From Apilactobacillus kunkeei DSM 12361 = ATCC 700308 (lineage in GTDB: Bacteria; Bacillota; Bacilli; Lactobacillales; Lactobacillaceae), in contig NZ_JXDB01000011.1 in the NCBI RefSeq assembly GCF_001281265.1, positions 1-64,000 on the forward strand: a stretch of 64,000 bases of DNA. The letters run 5' to 3'. Below the pieces are notes generated by a model, which did not search any database, was not told the origin of the DNA, and saw only the letters and a program-made list of their open reading frames with translations. This document shows positions 55,835 through 64,000 of this stretch, piece after piece. How positions within the stretch are numbered: the stretch's first letter is position 1; each line of letters opens with the position of its first letter. Both the position numbers and the translations under genes were made by a program.

Positions 55835-56642
55835 TGATGTAAAAATTAAAATTACCCAGTGCCTTGAATAATTTTAATTTACGATCAGCTTATTTATGGA
55901 ATATCGATTCACGTAAGAACTGGTTTGCTCTTTGCTTACTAATTATATTCAGGGAAGAATTCATAATCGTTTTTTGGAGTGAGCATACCATGAAAGTGCA
56001 TAATAATATTTATATGAACACATGCAAACGTAATAAATGTTTCAACTTTATTTATCTACTTATGGACGAGAGAATTAATTTACAAACTCGGGGAAATTCA
56101 TAAATTAACGGATTTCATCTTTTAATTACCAGCGCGACTTGATAATTAATAGACTTAGAGATAGTTTTATAAGAAAGTGTATGAATAAAGTTCTCAAAGA
56201 AAGTTAGACTAAGGTTACACGATTTCATGGTATTAATTTGTTGTGGCTCTTAGTGAATCGATGCACCACCAAAATTTATTATTATTGGTGTTATGTTATG
56301 CTACAATTCCACGATTTTTAAGCAATTCTGAAGGTGCATAAATCACTTGATAGACAAATCAGGGGCATCCAAATCAAGCAATCATATTCTAATAAATAAA
56401 CATCTAGAGTTTAATCACAAAGATTAAACAAAGAGAAGACTAGCAATCTTAACAGTTGCGATAACGATTAAGCTGTTAACCAACTCTTCGAAGATAATAA
56501 TATAATTTTGGCAAAACACTGTCAAAACGGCAATTAATAGACTTTTATCATATTAATATTTGTTAAATCAGCTATAAAACAAGCTTTTATTTTTTTAATT
56601 GCACAATAAGTCTATTTGATGCATTTAAAACTTAACCAAAAA
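55835..56642. other. About 0.8 kb without an intact gene; probably a decayed element
   Basis: Only short frames with no ribosome binding sites. On the minus strand around 56046-55936 a frame reads KVETFITFACVHINI ... and ends in PEYN before tandem stops, which resembles the C-terminal end of some transposases, but the frames upstream are broken by many stops. No inverted terminal repeats were found. No tRNA or T-box elements were recognised. Confidence 0.35.
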
Positions 56643-56690
56643 TAAAAAAGAGAAGAAAATCTTAACATTTTCCTCTCTTTTATTTTTTAA
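56643..56690 (-). terminator. Terminator of glpF
   Basis: AAAAGAGAGGAAAAT / ATTTTCTTCTCTTTT hairpin after the glpF stop. Confidence 0.85.
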
Positions 56691-56693
56691 TGA

Positions 56694-57416
56694 TTAAAAT
56701 ATAGTTTTATATAGGATTGCAGCAAGAGTTGCCCCAATGATTGGAGCTACGATTGGCACCCAACTATACTTCCAATGTGAACCACCCTTGTTCTTAAATG
56801 GACAAAAAGCGTGCACAATTCTTGGCATGATATCTCTGGCTGGATTCAATGCTGGTCCGGTAGGCCCACCAAATGAAATAACCAAACACATTACTAGAAA
56901 ACCTAATGCAATAAAGTCAGCACGTGGATCTAGTTTGTCGGCAGTCATTGCTAACGCACCCAATACCAATAAGAAAGTTCCGATTAATTCGTTAATGAAA
57001 CCATTTAAGTAACTGTGAGCCGAGTCAATGGTTGCAAAAGTTCCTAAAACACATTCACAGTTAGTAGTCTTGTCATAATATGGCTTGTAAGTAAGTACCA
57101 CCGCGATTTGACCAACTGTTGCACCTAACAATTGAGCAACAATATATGGTAATACTTCATGCCATGGAAATTGGTTTGTAAAAGCCAAAGCAAGTGTCAT
57201 TGCTGGATTAATTTGGGCTCCAGAAATTGTCGCAAACATCATTGCGGGAATCATAACCCCGATTCCGTATCCAAAACCAATTAATACCCATCCACCATGG
57301 AACCCTTTAGTTCCCTTCAATTCTACGTTAGCAACAGAACCGTTACCTAACGCCACCATGATGGCTGTTCCAATAAATTCAGCGATGCATCTAGTTAATA
57401 ACGTGTAATGATCCAA
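56694..57416 (-). CDS. glpF: Glycerol uptake facilitator (MIP/aquaglyceroporin)
   Basis: 240 residues, six membrane helices and two half-helices with NPA boxes: SGAQINPAMTLA (about 66-77) and GPALNPARDIMPR (about 185-197). The D after the second NPAR fits the glycerol-conducting subgroup. Start is TTG with AAAGGAG 9 bases upstream. It admits glycerol and small solutes. No glpK is adjacent in the window. Confidence 0.93.
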   Translation of the reverse strand: MDHYTLLTRCIAEFIGTAIMVALGNGSVANVELKGTKGFHGGWVLIGFGYGIGVMIPAMMFATISGAQINPAMTLALAFTNQFPWHEVLPYIVAQLLGATVGQIAVVLTYKPYYDKTTNCECVLGTFATIDSAHSYLNGFINELIGTFLLVLGALAMTADKLDPRADFIALGFLVMCLVISFGGPTGPALNPARDIMPRIVHAFCPFKNKGGSHWKYSWVPIVAPIIGATLAAILYKTIF

Positions 57417-58077
57417 AATTTTCTACTCCTTTATATAAACTACACAGTATTTACTCCATCATCTTTATCTTGCTCAAGTTCTTCCATCCGTTTGATAAAC
57501 GGCAACGCTCCTACAAACCAACCTGGAGGCATAAAAAAAGAGTTGCAAAATCAGAATCGACTTTATAACTCTCGCCGTAATTTCTTCTCCAAACTAATAT
57601 GTAGTAATTTGTTGATAGTATGTTAAACCATAACAGTATATCGATAATCTTGTTGAAACGAGTTATTAGACAGCGTGTATAACTTTTTGATTATTGTTAT
57701 TTCCTTAAGATTTTAAATAATCAAGTCAAAATCTTTCCAACAACTCATCAAAAGTAATTATATGACCCACACTACTGTTTTTCAATAACTAATAAAGATT
57801 ATTTAACTATTTTCTATAAACATTTAGCGCTTGCTTATAATTCAACGATTTCATGTTAAGTTAAGCTTATACAAAGCACCCTTTCTATAAAAACTTTTTA
57901 TATCAATCTTAATTAAAATATATTTTAAACTTTTTTGTATAAACTTAATTAAATTTGCAAAAACTTAAGTATTTATCTAACTAGATAAGATTATAATTAT
58001 AAGTATGGCAAAGATTTAATGTAATTTACATTACTCAGCCCTGAATAGTAAAAATTTATAAGGGGGATTTAATCATA
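57417..58077. other. 0.66-kb intergenic region with a possible broken coding remnant
   Basis: Minus-strand bases about 57580-57440 read YKVDSDFATLFF in one frame and PPGWFVGALPFIKRMEELEQ in the next, joined across a T7 run, ending DGVNTV stop 18 bases before the glpF Shine-Dalgarno. This looks like a frameshifted C-terminus of a membrane protein. The rest (57600-58040) is AT-rich with no recognisable gene. A TetR-controlled promoter for the 58078 gene must lie in its right part. Confidence 0.4.
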
Positions 58078-58647
58078 ATGTTTATTAAAAGCAAATCCAA
58101 GAAAAGAATCGTAATGTCTTTTCTAAATTTATCGGCTCACCAAGACATTAACACAATTAGTACAAACGACATCATCGAAAACGCAAATATTTCTCGTGGT
58201 ACTTTTTACAATCACTTCAAGAATAAAATCGACATCGTTAACTTCATCGAAACTAGCATCAGCCATTCTTTAGATGAACAATTTGTTAACGTTGATAAAA
58301 ACTATGATAACTTTTTCTACATTTTAAGCGAAAAGGTATTCCCAATTGTCTATGATGATCGTGAATACATCAAGGTTCTATACGAATTCTATGAACCCCA
58401 ATTATTTTCGTTTTTAAGTAGCCACTATTCTAAATTCTTAGTTCCTTATTTCGAGAACTATGATGAAAAGAAATACGGAATTCCTAAGTACTATGTGTTA
58501 ACTTTCTTCTTCAGGGTCATTTTAGACGCAATTATGTCATGGATTTCACAACCGATTCCATTGTCAGTTGAAGAATTCAAGAAGGTGTTCTACCGCCTAA
58601 TCAACACTTCAATGACTGAAATTTGTGGAATTGTTATTAGAAGATAA
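58078..58647 (+). CDS. TetR/AcrR family transcriptional regulator
   Basis: 189 residues. The N-terminal HTH reads ISTNDIIENANISRGTFYNHFKNKIDIVNFI (about 28-58), with the TFYNHFKNK core of the family; the C-terminal 120 residues resemble the TetR_C domain of the DhaS/YsiA-like group. AAGGGGGATTTAATCATA precedes ATG. No adjacent divergent target is evident, so its regulon is unknown. Confidence 0.9.
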   Translation: MFIKSKSKKRIVMSFLNLSAHQDINTISTNDIIENANISRGTFYNHFKNKIDIVNFIETSISHSLDEQFVNVDKNYDNFFYILSEKVFPIVYDDREYIKVLYEFYEPQLFSFLSSHYSKFLVPYFENYDEKKYGIPKYYVLTFFFRVILDAIMSWISQPIPLSVEEFKKVFYRLINTSMTEICGIVIRR

Positions 58648-58677
58648 AAAAAAGAAGCCTAGAAGGCTTCTTTTTTA
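58646..58677. terminator. Terminator between convergent genes
   Basis: AAAAAGAAGCCT / AGGCTTCTTTTTT hairpin. Confidence 0.9.
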
Positions 58678-58678
58678 T

Positions 58679-59191
58679 TTATTTTACGAACTTGACGATT
58701 TCAGAATTGAATGAATCTAAATCATCAGGAGTTCTGCTTGTAACTAGTTTGTGTTTTTCATCTACTACAACGGGTTCATCATGAACTTCTGCGCCGGCAT
58801 AAAATAGGTCATATCTAATTGTTGTGTATGCCGTTAACTTCAATTCACTTGCTAAACCGGTTTGAATAAAGAATTGAGGACCGTGACAAATTGCAAACAC
58901 TGGCTTATTAGCCAATAGAAAACGTTTTACAAAATCGTTGAAACGATCATCTGCTCTCAATGCATCTGGAGAGCCTCCGCCGGGTAATAGCAATGCGTCA
59001 TAATCGTCGAAGTTGGCGTCATCGATACCTAAATCAACCTTTTGTGTATCACCATGTTCGCCGGTAATTGTGTTTCCGGCCATGTCTTCGATAATTTCAA
59101 CTTCATGACCCGCATCCTTTAATGCCTTCATAGGTGAAGTTAATTCAGAATCTTCGTATCCGCTGGTAACAATTGCAGCAATCTTACTCAT
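58679..59191 (-). CDS. DJ-1/PfpI family protein (YhbO-like)
   Basis: 170 residues, a full-length PfpI domain. The nucleophile elbow is AICHGPQF with Cys102 followed by His, and LLLPGGGSPD (about 67-76) forms the oxyanion side; Glu13 or Glu16 in GYEDSE would support the Cys. Such proteins act in stress protection, as glyoxalases, deglycases or proteases. AGGAGGTTGTATCT precedes ATG. Confidence 0.93.
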   Translation of the reverse strand: MSKIAAIVTSGYEDSELTSPMKALKDAGHEVEIIEDMAGNTITGEHGDTQKVDLGIDDANFDDYDALLLPGGGSPDALRADDRFNDFVKRFLLANKPVFAICHGPQFFIQTGLASELKLTAYTTIRYDLFYAGAEVHDEPVVVDEKHKLVTSRTPDDLDSFNSEIVKFVK

Positions 59192-59361
59192 AGATACAAC
59201 CTCCTTTTTCTTTCTTCACCATCCATGGTATTAGGGAAAGTCATTGATTACAAGTTTTTGGTTTAAAAAAATGGTTAAATTATGAATAAATAATTTAAAT
59301 TATTGATATTTAGCCACTAGTTTGATTAAAATACTAATAGAACATATTGAGGAGATATAGT

Positions 59362-59964
59362 ATGAATAAAATTTTTAAGATTTTCCTAGCGCTTTTTACC
59401 TGCCTACTTGTATTAAGTGCTTGTGGTAAGAAGAAGGCTGAAGATACCAACCAAACAATTTCTGGTCCAAAGCCTTCCCTATCAGACGCTTTGAATACAT
59501 CAGGTATCTCATTAGAAAAGTACCAACAAATCAAATACACCGATCAACAATTACACGGTGGTTCAAGTTACAAGAAGGTTGTTAGCCTATTAGGTAACCC
59601 ATCTAAGACTACCAACACTACCCTTACCAATAACGCTCAGGCAAAGCAATACACTTGGCAAATGGGTGGAAACGCACAACTACAATACATATTTGTAATT
59701 GTTTACAAGGACAAGGTTTTAAGCAAAGGTTACCAACAAAATACCGCTGCTAAAATTGTCAAGAAAGCAAAAATTGACAAAATTGCTAAAAATACCTCAT
59801 TCTCAGACGTTCAAGCAACTCTAGGATCACCACTTTCACAACAAGAAGCAGATGGAATGTCATTTATGACCTACCAATATGACAATTCACATGCTTACAA
59901 CCTAACCTTTAAGGATAAAAAGCTTAGCGAAAAGCAATCCGTTAGCCTAAATAATAATAACTAA
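59362..59964 (+). CDS. Lipoprotein with two BamE/SmpA-like repeats (DUF3862 type)
   Basis: 200 residues from ATG at 59362 (GAGGAGATATAGT upstream). Lipobox LSAC (Cys near 20). Two repeats with the pattern 'GSSYKKVVSLLGNPSKTT...YTW' (about 66-100) and 'NTSFSDVQATLGSPLSQQ...MTYQY' (about 142-173), as in DUF3862 lipoproteins. Extracytoplasmic, function unknown. Single gene. Confidence 0.83.
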   Translation: MNKIFKIFLALFTCLLVLSACGKKKAEDTNQTISGPKPSLSDALNTSGISLEKYQQIKYTDQQLHGGSSYKKVVSLLGNPSKTTNTTLTNNAQAKQYTWQMGGNAQLQYIFVIVYKDKVLSKGYQQNTAAKIVKKAKIDKIAKNTSFSDVQATLGSPLSQQEADGMSFMTYQYDNSHAYNLTFKDKKLSEKQSVSLNNNN

Positions 59965-59997
59965 AAAAAGAACCGATATTATGTCGGTTCTTTTTTA
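59963..59997. terminator. Terminator between convergent genes
   Basis: AAAAAAGAACCGA / TCGGTTCTTTTTT hairpin. Confidence 0.9.
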
Positions 59998-60276
59998 CAT
60001 GATATCAATATATCCTTCATCCCTTAACGATTCTAGTGTTTCCAATAAATCATCGGTACTCATGTTATCTAGTTGTTCTAAGAATTGTTTTTCGTAGGTG
60101 TCGATTAAATCATCAAAATAAGACTTAATTGTTTTTGGTTCCAATTGACGATACATTCTCATCTTATCTTCTGGCTTACGAAGGTCGAATTGATAGTATT
60201 GTTGGAATTTTGTAACGTACCATGCTCCCTTAATCTTCGCACGATATGTCATAATTCTTTCGTCTGTCCAATACAT
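59995..60276 (-). CDS. Small hypothetical protein
   Basis: 93 residues, charged, mostly helical, rich in Tyr, with a helical C-terminal half (SYFDDLIDTYEKQFLEQLDN). GAGGTGATTAT precedes ATG. No membrane segment and no family recognised. Confidence 0.7.
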   Translation of the reverse strand: MYWTDERIMTYRAKIKGAWYVTKFQQYYQFDLRKPEDKMRMYRQLEPKTIKSYFDDLIDTYEKQFLEQLDNMSTDDLLETLESLRDEGYIDIM

Positions 60277-60352
60277 ATAATCACCTCATTTTATTCGCTG
60301 TAATAGAATAATTATATAACAAATTAAAATTAGATGACAAAATTTTACCAAT

Positions 60353-60386
60353 AAAAAAAGATATCCAAATGGATATCTTTTTATTT
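60353..60386 (-). terminator. Terminator of the OYE reductase gene
   Basis: AAAAAGATATCCA / TGGATATCTTTTT hairpin. Confidence 0.9.
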
Positions 60387-60387
60387 T

Positions 60388-61422
60388 TTACTTTTGACCA
60401 CGTTCGTAAGACGCATCAAAGACCTTAAAGTCATGATCATGTAATTCTTTTGCGGCATCTGCCAACCAGTTAGTGTTTCTTAGCAATGCGCGTCCTTCCA
60501 TAATCAAGTCGGCTTGATTGTTTTGTAGGATGTATTCGGCTAACCCTGGGTTGTCTAGCAAACCAACAGTTGAGACATCAATATTTACCGCTCTTTTAAG
60601 TTCAGTGGCAAACGGAGTTTGATATCCGTCATGAACTGGGAAGTTAGGTCCCTTTGGAAGTAAGCCACCGGTTGAAACGTCGATTAGTTTTATGCCGGCT
60701 TCTTCTAACCACTTACCGATTTGTTGCCAGTCTGCCATAGTATTTTGTAATCCACTGTCATCGTAATCAATTAATGATAAACGAATCCATACAGGGCCAG
60801 CGAAGTTATCCTTCACAGCATCAATGACTTCAGAAACAATACGGAAACGATTTTCTAGGCTACCACCGTATTCATCATCACGTTTATTTGAAACGGCTGA
60901 TAAGAATTGGTTCAACAAGTACCCGTGAGCACCATGAATTTCAATCATGTCTACCCCGGCATCATTAGCACGTTTGGCAGCTTGACCGAATTCATTAACG
61001 ATGTTTGCGATATCTTCCTTGGTTAGTTCAACCGGTGTATTGCTGTCGTCACTAAATGCGATTGAACTTGGTGCAACCGGAACATCTTCATCGGCAGCTT
61101 TTCTACCAGCATGGTTCAATTGAACTCCTACCTTTGAACCTAGGTAGTGAAGTGAGTCAACCAAATGGCTGAATTCACTCACTTGTTCGTCATTCCATAA
61201 TCCTAGGTCATTATTACTAATACGACCTCTTGGATCAACAGCTGTGGATTCGGTAATAATCAATCCAACGCCACTAATTGCACGCATCCCATAGTGTGCA
61301 AAGTGAAATGGTGTTGCAATTCCATTTTCACGAATCACTTCATATGTACACATCGGTGACATCACAACTCGATTCTTAAGAGATAGTCCACCAACATTTG
61401 CCGGTGCAAGTAATTTTGACAT
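60388..61422 (-). CDS. namA: NADPH dehydrogenase / old yellow enzyme (NamA/YqjM type)
   Basis: 344 residues from ATG at 61422 (AAAGGA 8 bases upstream; ATG at 61428 is too close). TIM-barrel FMN enzyme: KNRVVMSPMCTYE (about 16-28), QLNHAGRKA (about 98-106), EIHGAHGYLLNQFLSAVSNKR (about 171-191) and YGGSLENRFR. The Cys in SPMCT is the one that tunes FMN in YqjM. It reduces activated C=C bonds, likely in stress defence. Single gene. Confidence 0.94.
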   Translation of the reverse strand: MSKLLAPANVGGLSLKNRVVMSPMCTYEVIRENGIATPFHFAHYGMRAISGVGLIITESTAVDPRGRISNNDLGLWNDEQVSEFSHLVDSLHYLGSKVGVQLNHAGRKAADEDVPVAPSSIAFSDDSNTPVELTKEDIANIVNEFGQAAKRANDAGVDMIEIHGAHGYLLNQFLSAVSNKRDDEYGGSLENRFRIVSEVIDAVKDNFAGPVWIRLSLIDYDDSGLQNTMADWQQIGKWLEEAGIKLIDVSTGGLLPKGPNFPVHDGYQTPFATELKRAVNIDVSTVGLLDNPGLAEYILQNNQADLIMEGRALLRNTNWLADAAKELHDHDFKVFDASYERGQK

Positions 61423-61507
61423 ATCCATCTTCCTTTCGCTTACTTAATGTAAGCCATTATACACGGATAATTATTAAAATAAAAGAAAAAGACACCCTCT
61501 CGGATGC

Positions 61508-61762
61508 CTACTTAGTCAATGCTTTCATCGCGTTATTGAAACAATCTAGTGAACAGTTAATTTCACCTTTAATGATTCTAAACTTACGATCAACATATTC
61601 TTGTGTTATTTCACGCTCATCTGTTTCATTTAAGTATTCCACCAAATGGTCGATGTCTCGAACGACATTGCTGTCACGATTGGTCCCATCTAGTGCGTTT
61701 ATGATGTGTGAACGCGTTCTCTTTAATGTTAGTAAATTGTTATCAATTTCTTCTCTAGTCAT
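61508..61762 (-). CDS. Small hypothetical protein
   Basis: 84 residues, acidic, all-helical (EEIDNNLLTLKRTRSHIINALDG, DIDHLVEYLNE), with one Cys near the C-terminus. TTTGGAGGTGGATTGCG precedes ATG. No family recognised. Confidence 0.68.
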   Translation of the reverse strand: MTREEIDNNLLTLKRTRSHIINALDGTNRDSNVVRDIDHLVEYLNETDEREITQEYVDRKFRIIKGEINCSLDCFNNAMKALTK

Positions 61763-61824
61763 CGCAATCCACCTCCAAATATTATCCTATTAATTATAAT
61801 GATGTTTCATCAATTAACAAATAT

Positions 61825-63075
61825 TTAGTTCTTGTCGGTTTCAATTGACTTGATATTCTTGCGAACTAGGAACAAGTTGATTCCGGCTAAAATAGTGGTA
61901 GCAATGAAGACACCACGGTAGCCACCGATTAATACGACCGCTGAACCAATCATTGGTCCAGTCACGTTTCCGGCTGCTTGGAAGCTTTGGTTCCAACTAA
62001 AGACCTGGCTGATTCGATCATGAGGACTGTACTTAGCTAAAATTGCTTGAACTGTTGGCAACAATGCCGCATCGGAAATCCCGATTAGAAAACGCAAGGT
62101 CCCTAATTGCCAGACATTTTGCACGAATGTTGTTAGGAAGAAAACACCCATTGAAAACACTAGCCCAAATTTCAATATTTGATGCGAACCAATCTTATCA
62201 CCCAAACGGCCAAAGAATGGAGCTACTGATATCATCGCTACCCCGTTGATGGCTTGAATAATTCCGGCGGTCAACGCAATGTTGGTCGATGTCGGATCTA
62301 ATTGTTTAACGTACAAACTCAAGATTGGTGAGATTGAGTTATTAGTTGCTTGAATAAATAAGGTGGTTAAAAACATTCCAAATAAGATTTGCTTAGTTGG
62401 AATACCAGATAAGAAATGGGGTTGCCTTTCCCCTTTTTCGTGTGGCACTGGTTTAAAGTTTTCATGAACGAAAAAGATACTTAGAACAAATGCTACCAAC
62501 ATTGCTAGACCAGTAATCAAGAATGTATAACGGTAGCCAAATGTATCGGCGATTAATCCACCAATCATTGGTCCGATTAATGTTCCCGATACGTTTCCTG
62601 TCGCTAGTTTTCCAGAAGCATGTCCCACGTGACTCTTTGGCGTTTCAGCAGCCACCAAGGCGTTGGCATTACTGATGAATCCAGAAAAGACCCCTTGTAA
62701 AAGACGAAGAACAATCAATTGCCATGCACTTGTTACCAGACTCATTGCACCAATTACGACGGCCATCCCCAATGATGCTCTAAGTAACATTGGCTTTCGA
62801 CCATACTTATCAGCTAGGATTCCCCATAATGGTGAAACAATCATTTTCACAAGAAATGGCGCTGCAAATGCCATCCCACTGTAAATTGATGTTTGCGTGG
62901 CGTTGTAATCGCCCAGTTGACCTATAAATAATGCAATGAATGGACTAATACTGCTAAATCCGATTCCAGCTACGAATGTCCCAAACCATAAGACGTTTAG
63001 GTTTTGTTTCCAGTTTATCGCTCGATCACCCAAGGGTGAACTCATCTCCTTAATTTTTTGAATTCTTTGACACAT
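61825..63075 (-). CDS. MFS transporter (DHA1 type), paralogue of the exopolysaccharide-operon MFS
   Basis: 416 residues from ATG at 63075. 12 membrane helices, loop 2-3 motif GILADKYGRKPM (about 80-91) and GRLGDKIGSHQ in the second half; similar along its length to the 13260-14477 protein. On the minus strand TTACAG, 17 bases and TATAAT place the transcription start within a few bases of this ATG, which has no Shine-Dalgarno. An internal AAGGAG 30 bases downstream could serve a TTG at codon 15, which matches the start of the paralogue. The true start is therefore open. Confidence 0.85.
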   Translation of the reverse strand: MCQRIQKIKEMSSPLGDRAINWKQNLNVLWFGTFVAGIGFSSISPFIALFIGQLGDYNATQTSIYSGMAFAAPFLVKMIVSPLWGILADKYGRKPMLLRASLGMAVVIGAMSLVTSAWQLIVLRLLQGVFSGFISNANALVAAETPKSHVGHASGKLATGNVSGTLIGPMIGGLIADTFGYRYTFLITGLAMLVAFVLSIFFVHENFKPVPHEKGERQPHFLSGIPTKQILFGMFLTTLFIQATNNSISPILSLYVKQLDPTSTNIALTAGIIQAINGVAMISVAPFFGRLGDKIGSHQILKFGLVFSMGVFFLTTFVQNVWQLGTLRFLIGISDAALLPTVQAILAKYSPHDRISQVFSWNQSFQAAGNVTGPMIGSAVVLIGGYRGVFIATTILAGINLFLVRKNIKSIETDKN

Positions 63076-63210
63076 AATTAAGCATTATAACACTTAAGGA
63101 AAGTTTCTGTAATTATTAAGTAATTTTTAAGATTACAACTATATATTTGAGGTAAATACCAATTGTGATAATATTATTTAAACAAAACTTTCAATAAGGA
63201 GTGAAATACC

Positions 63211-63432
63211 ATGCAACAAACTCAAAGTTTCTTTATGCTTTTCGCATATGGTGTCTTTTTATTTGGAGCCATCTGTATGGGAATTGGCTGGTTCTTTTTC
63301 AAGCTTCGCGCGATGTCCAATCAACCTGCCTGGGACGGAATTGGTGGAAAGTTAATTAAATTTGGTTTATTTATTGTTGTTATCGGGGTAATCCTAGTTG
63401 GATTAGCTGTATATTTATTAGGAAGTAAATAG
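63211..63432 (+). CDS. Small two-helix membrane protein, unknown
   Basis: 73 residues with two membrane helices (about 8-30 and 47-70) joined by a short polar loop with RAMSNQPAWDGIGGK. AAGGAGTGAAATACC precedes ATG. The downstream secreted gene starts 11 bases after its stop, so the two are likely co-transcribed. No family recognised. Confidence 0.75.
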   Translation: MQQTQSFFMLFAYGVFLFGAICMGIGWFFFKLRAMSNQPAWDGIGGKLIKFGLFIVVIGVILVGLAVYLLGSK

Positions 63433-63442
63433 GTGAAATACT

Positions 63443-64000
63443 ATGAAAAAAACAATTAAAATGATTGCCGCTGCTGCTTTAATCGGTTCTGTGATTGCTT
63501 CTTCAGCACCAGCTGTAACTACTCATGCAAGTTCCACTAAAAAGGAATCTTCATTAATTAAAAAATTCAAACAACAAACTACTGATGATGCTATTATCGC
63601 AACTACCAAATCAATCAGTAAATTAACTACCGCTGACTTAAACAACTTTATTCCAACTCAAGCGATGAAGGTTTCAGGCAACCAAGTTACCGATCCTGGT
63701 TCTGACGCTAATTTCGTAACTAAAATTAACTACAAAGCTAAGAAGAACCCTAAAAACGTAATTAAGTTACCTAAAGGATACACTAACGCAGCCTTGAAAA
63801 AGGCAGCTAGTGAAAAATCAATCGGTAACTACAAGGTTCAAGTTGCAATGGGTAAGCTTGGTCTAAAGGGGCTAGCAATGAACTCCTTTACACCAAGCAA
63901 GAAAGATCTAAGCCGAAACGTTAACCTAAACAAGATGACTTACAGTCAAAGAAAAGAACTTACTAAATTTGCCCTAAGCATCTTAAACCCAGCTATCAAA
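63443..64000 (+). CDS. Secreted protein with SEC10/PgrA surface-exclusion-type domain (partial, runs off right edge)
   Basis: 186 codons present, open at the right edge. Signal peptide (about 1-30) ending in THASS, a Lys-rich stretch, then a region matching PgrA-type proteins of lactobacilli: VIKLPKGYTNAALKK (about 109-123), SKKDLSRNVNLNKMTYSQRKEL (about 152-173) and LTKFALSILNPAI at the edge. This domain is usually followed by a CAP/SCP-like fold, which would lie beyond the window. TAGGTGAAATACT precedes ATG. Confidence 0.8.
   Translation, partial: MKKTIKMIAAAALIGSVIASSAPAVTTHASSTKKESSLIKKFKQQTTDDAIIATTKSISKLTTADLNNFIPTQAMKVSGNQVTDPGSDANFVTKINYKAKKNPKNVIKLPKGYTNAALKKAASEKSIGNYKVQVAMGKLGLKGLAMNSFTPSKKDLSRNVNLNKMTYSQRKELTKFALSILNPAIK

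Noticed and set aside
55864-56103. 79-residue plus-strand ORF
   Set aside because: No ribosome binding site and no protein-like pattern; it lies in the decayed region.
1-64000. Phage, plasmid, toxin-antitoxin or defence genes
   Set aside because: No integrase, terminase, replication, restriction, Cas or toxin motif was found among the plausible ORFs.

Overview
The window looks like a chromosomal segment of a low-GC heterofermentative lactic acid bacterium, most likely Apilactobacillus (A. kunkeei-like) or a close relative. The signs are a giant two-catalytic-domain GH70 glucansucrase with a KxYKxGKxW signal peptide, many T-box leaders, tandem BrnQ carriers, a PgrA-type surface protein and typical Lactobacillaceae ribosome binding sites. 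The genus is inferred from gene content only. I saw no rRNA, tRNA, CRISPR array, intact insertion sequence or prophage.

Layout. 1-7742 (minus): most of a glucansucrase that runs off the left edge inside a Ser-rich 15-residue repeat. 7987-11112: a T-box-controlled FAH/hydratase-family gene and a peptide-binding lipoprotein (SBP 1) behind a cysteine-codon leader. 11814-22270 (minus): a Wzx/Wzy exopolysaccharide operon (Wzz-like CpsC, BY-kinase CpsD, phosphatase CpsB, priming transferase, GT4, GT2, two GT14-like transferases, Wzy, an MFS exporter, Wzx), with a LytR-CpsA-Psr ligase just upstream. 23570-28803: a divergent Nramp-like carrier with a 30-residue membrane ORF, a GT-C transferase, a LexA-boxed UvrX polymerase cassette and a SemiSWEET. 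28943-33284: two BrnQ carriers, each behind its own T-box. 33376-39692: lipoprotein, LemA, TPM protein, TPR protein, PnuC and FumC. 39738-44168: two CPBP proteases, then a LytTR/DUF3021 regulatory pair with an ABC exporter and a LytTR-type operator. 44224-49695: a large membrane protein and two more peptide-binding lipoproteins, one behind a second cysteine-codon leader. 49882-64000: metabolism (acetolactate decarboxylase, glycerol facilitator, OYE reductase), TetR regulators, secreted proteins, MFS, and a partial PgrA-like surface protein at the right edge.

Most interesting signal. Two of the three orphan oligopeptide-binding lipoproteins (no OppBCDF in the window) are preceded by the same arrangement: a strong promoter with a TATTAT -10, a 23-25 codon ORF containing three consecutive Cys codons followed by Gln (TGT TGT TGT CAA), alternative RNA pairings involving that stretch, and an intrinsic terminator before the structural gene. 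This is best explained as ribosome-mediated, cysteine-responsive attenuation of peptide uptake. It sits in a genome where other amino-acid genes in the same window use T-boxes.

Functionally the window combines surface glucan and capsule synthesis, amino acid and peptide scavenging under starvation-sensing RNA control, SOS mutagenesis and small-molecule transport. Start codons were reassigned wherever a Shine-Dalgarno sequence clearly picked an internal start; these cases are stated in the entries.
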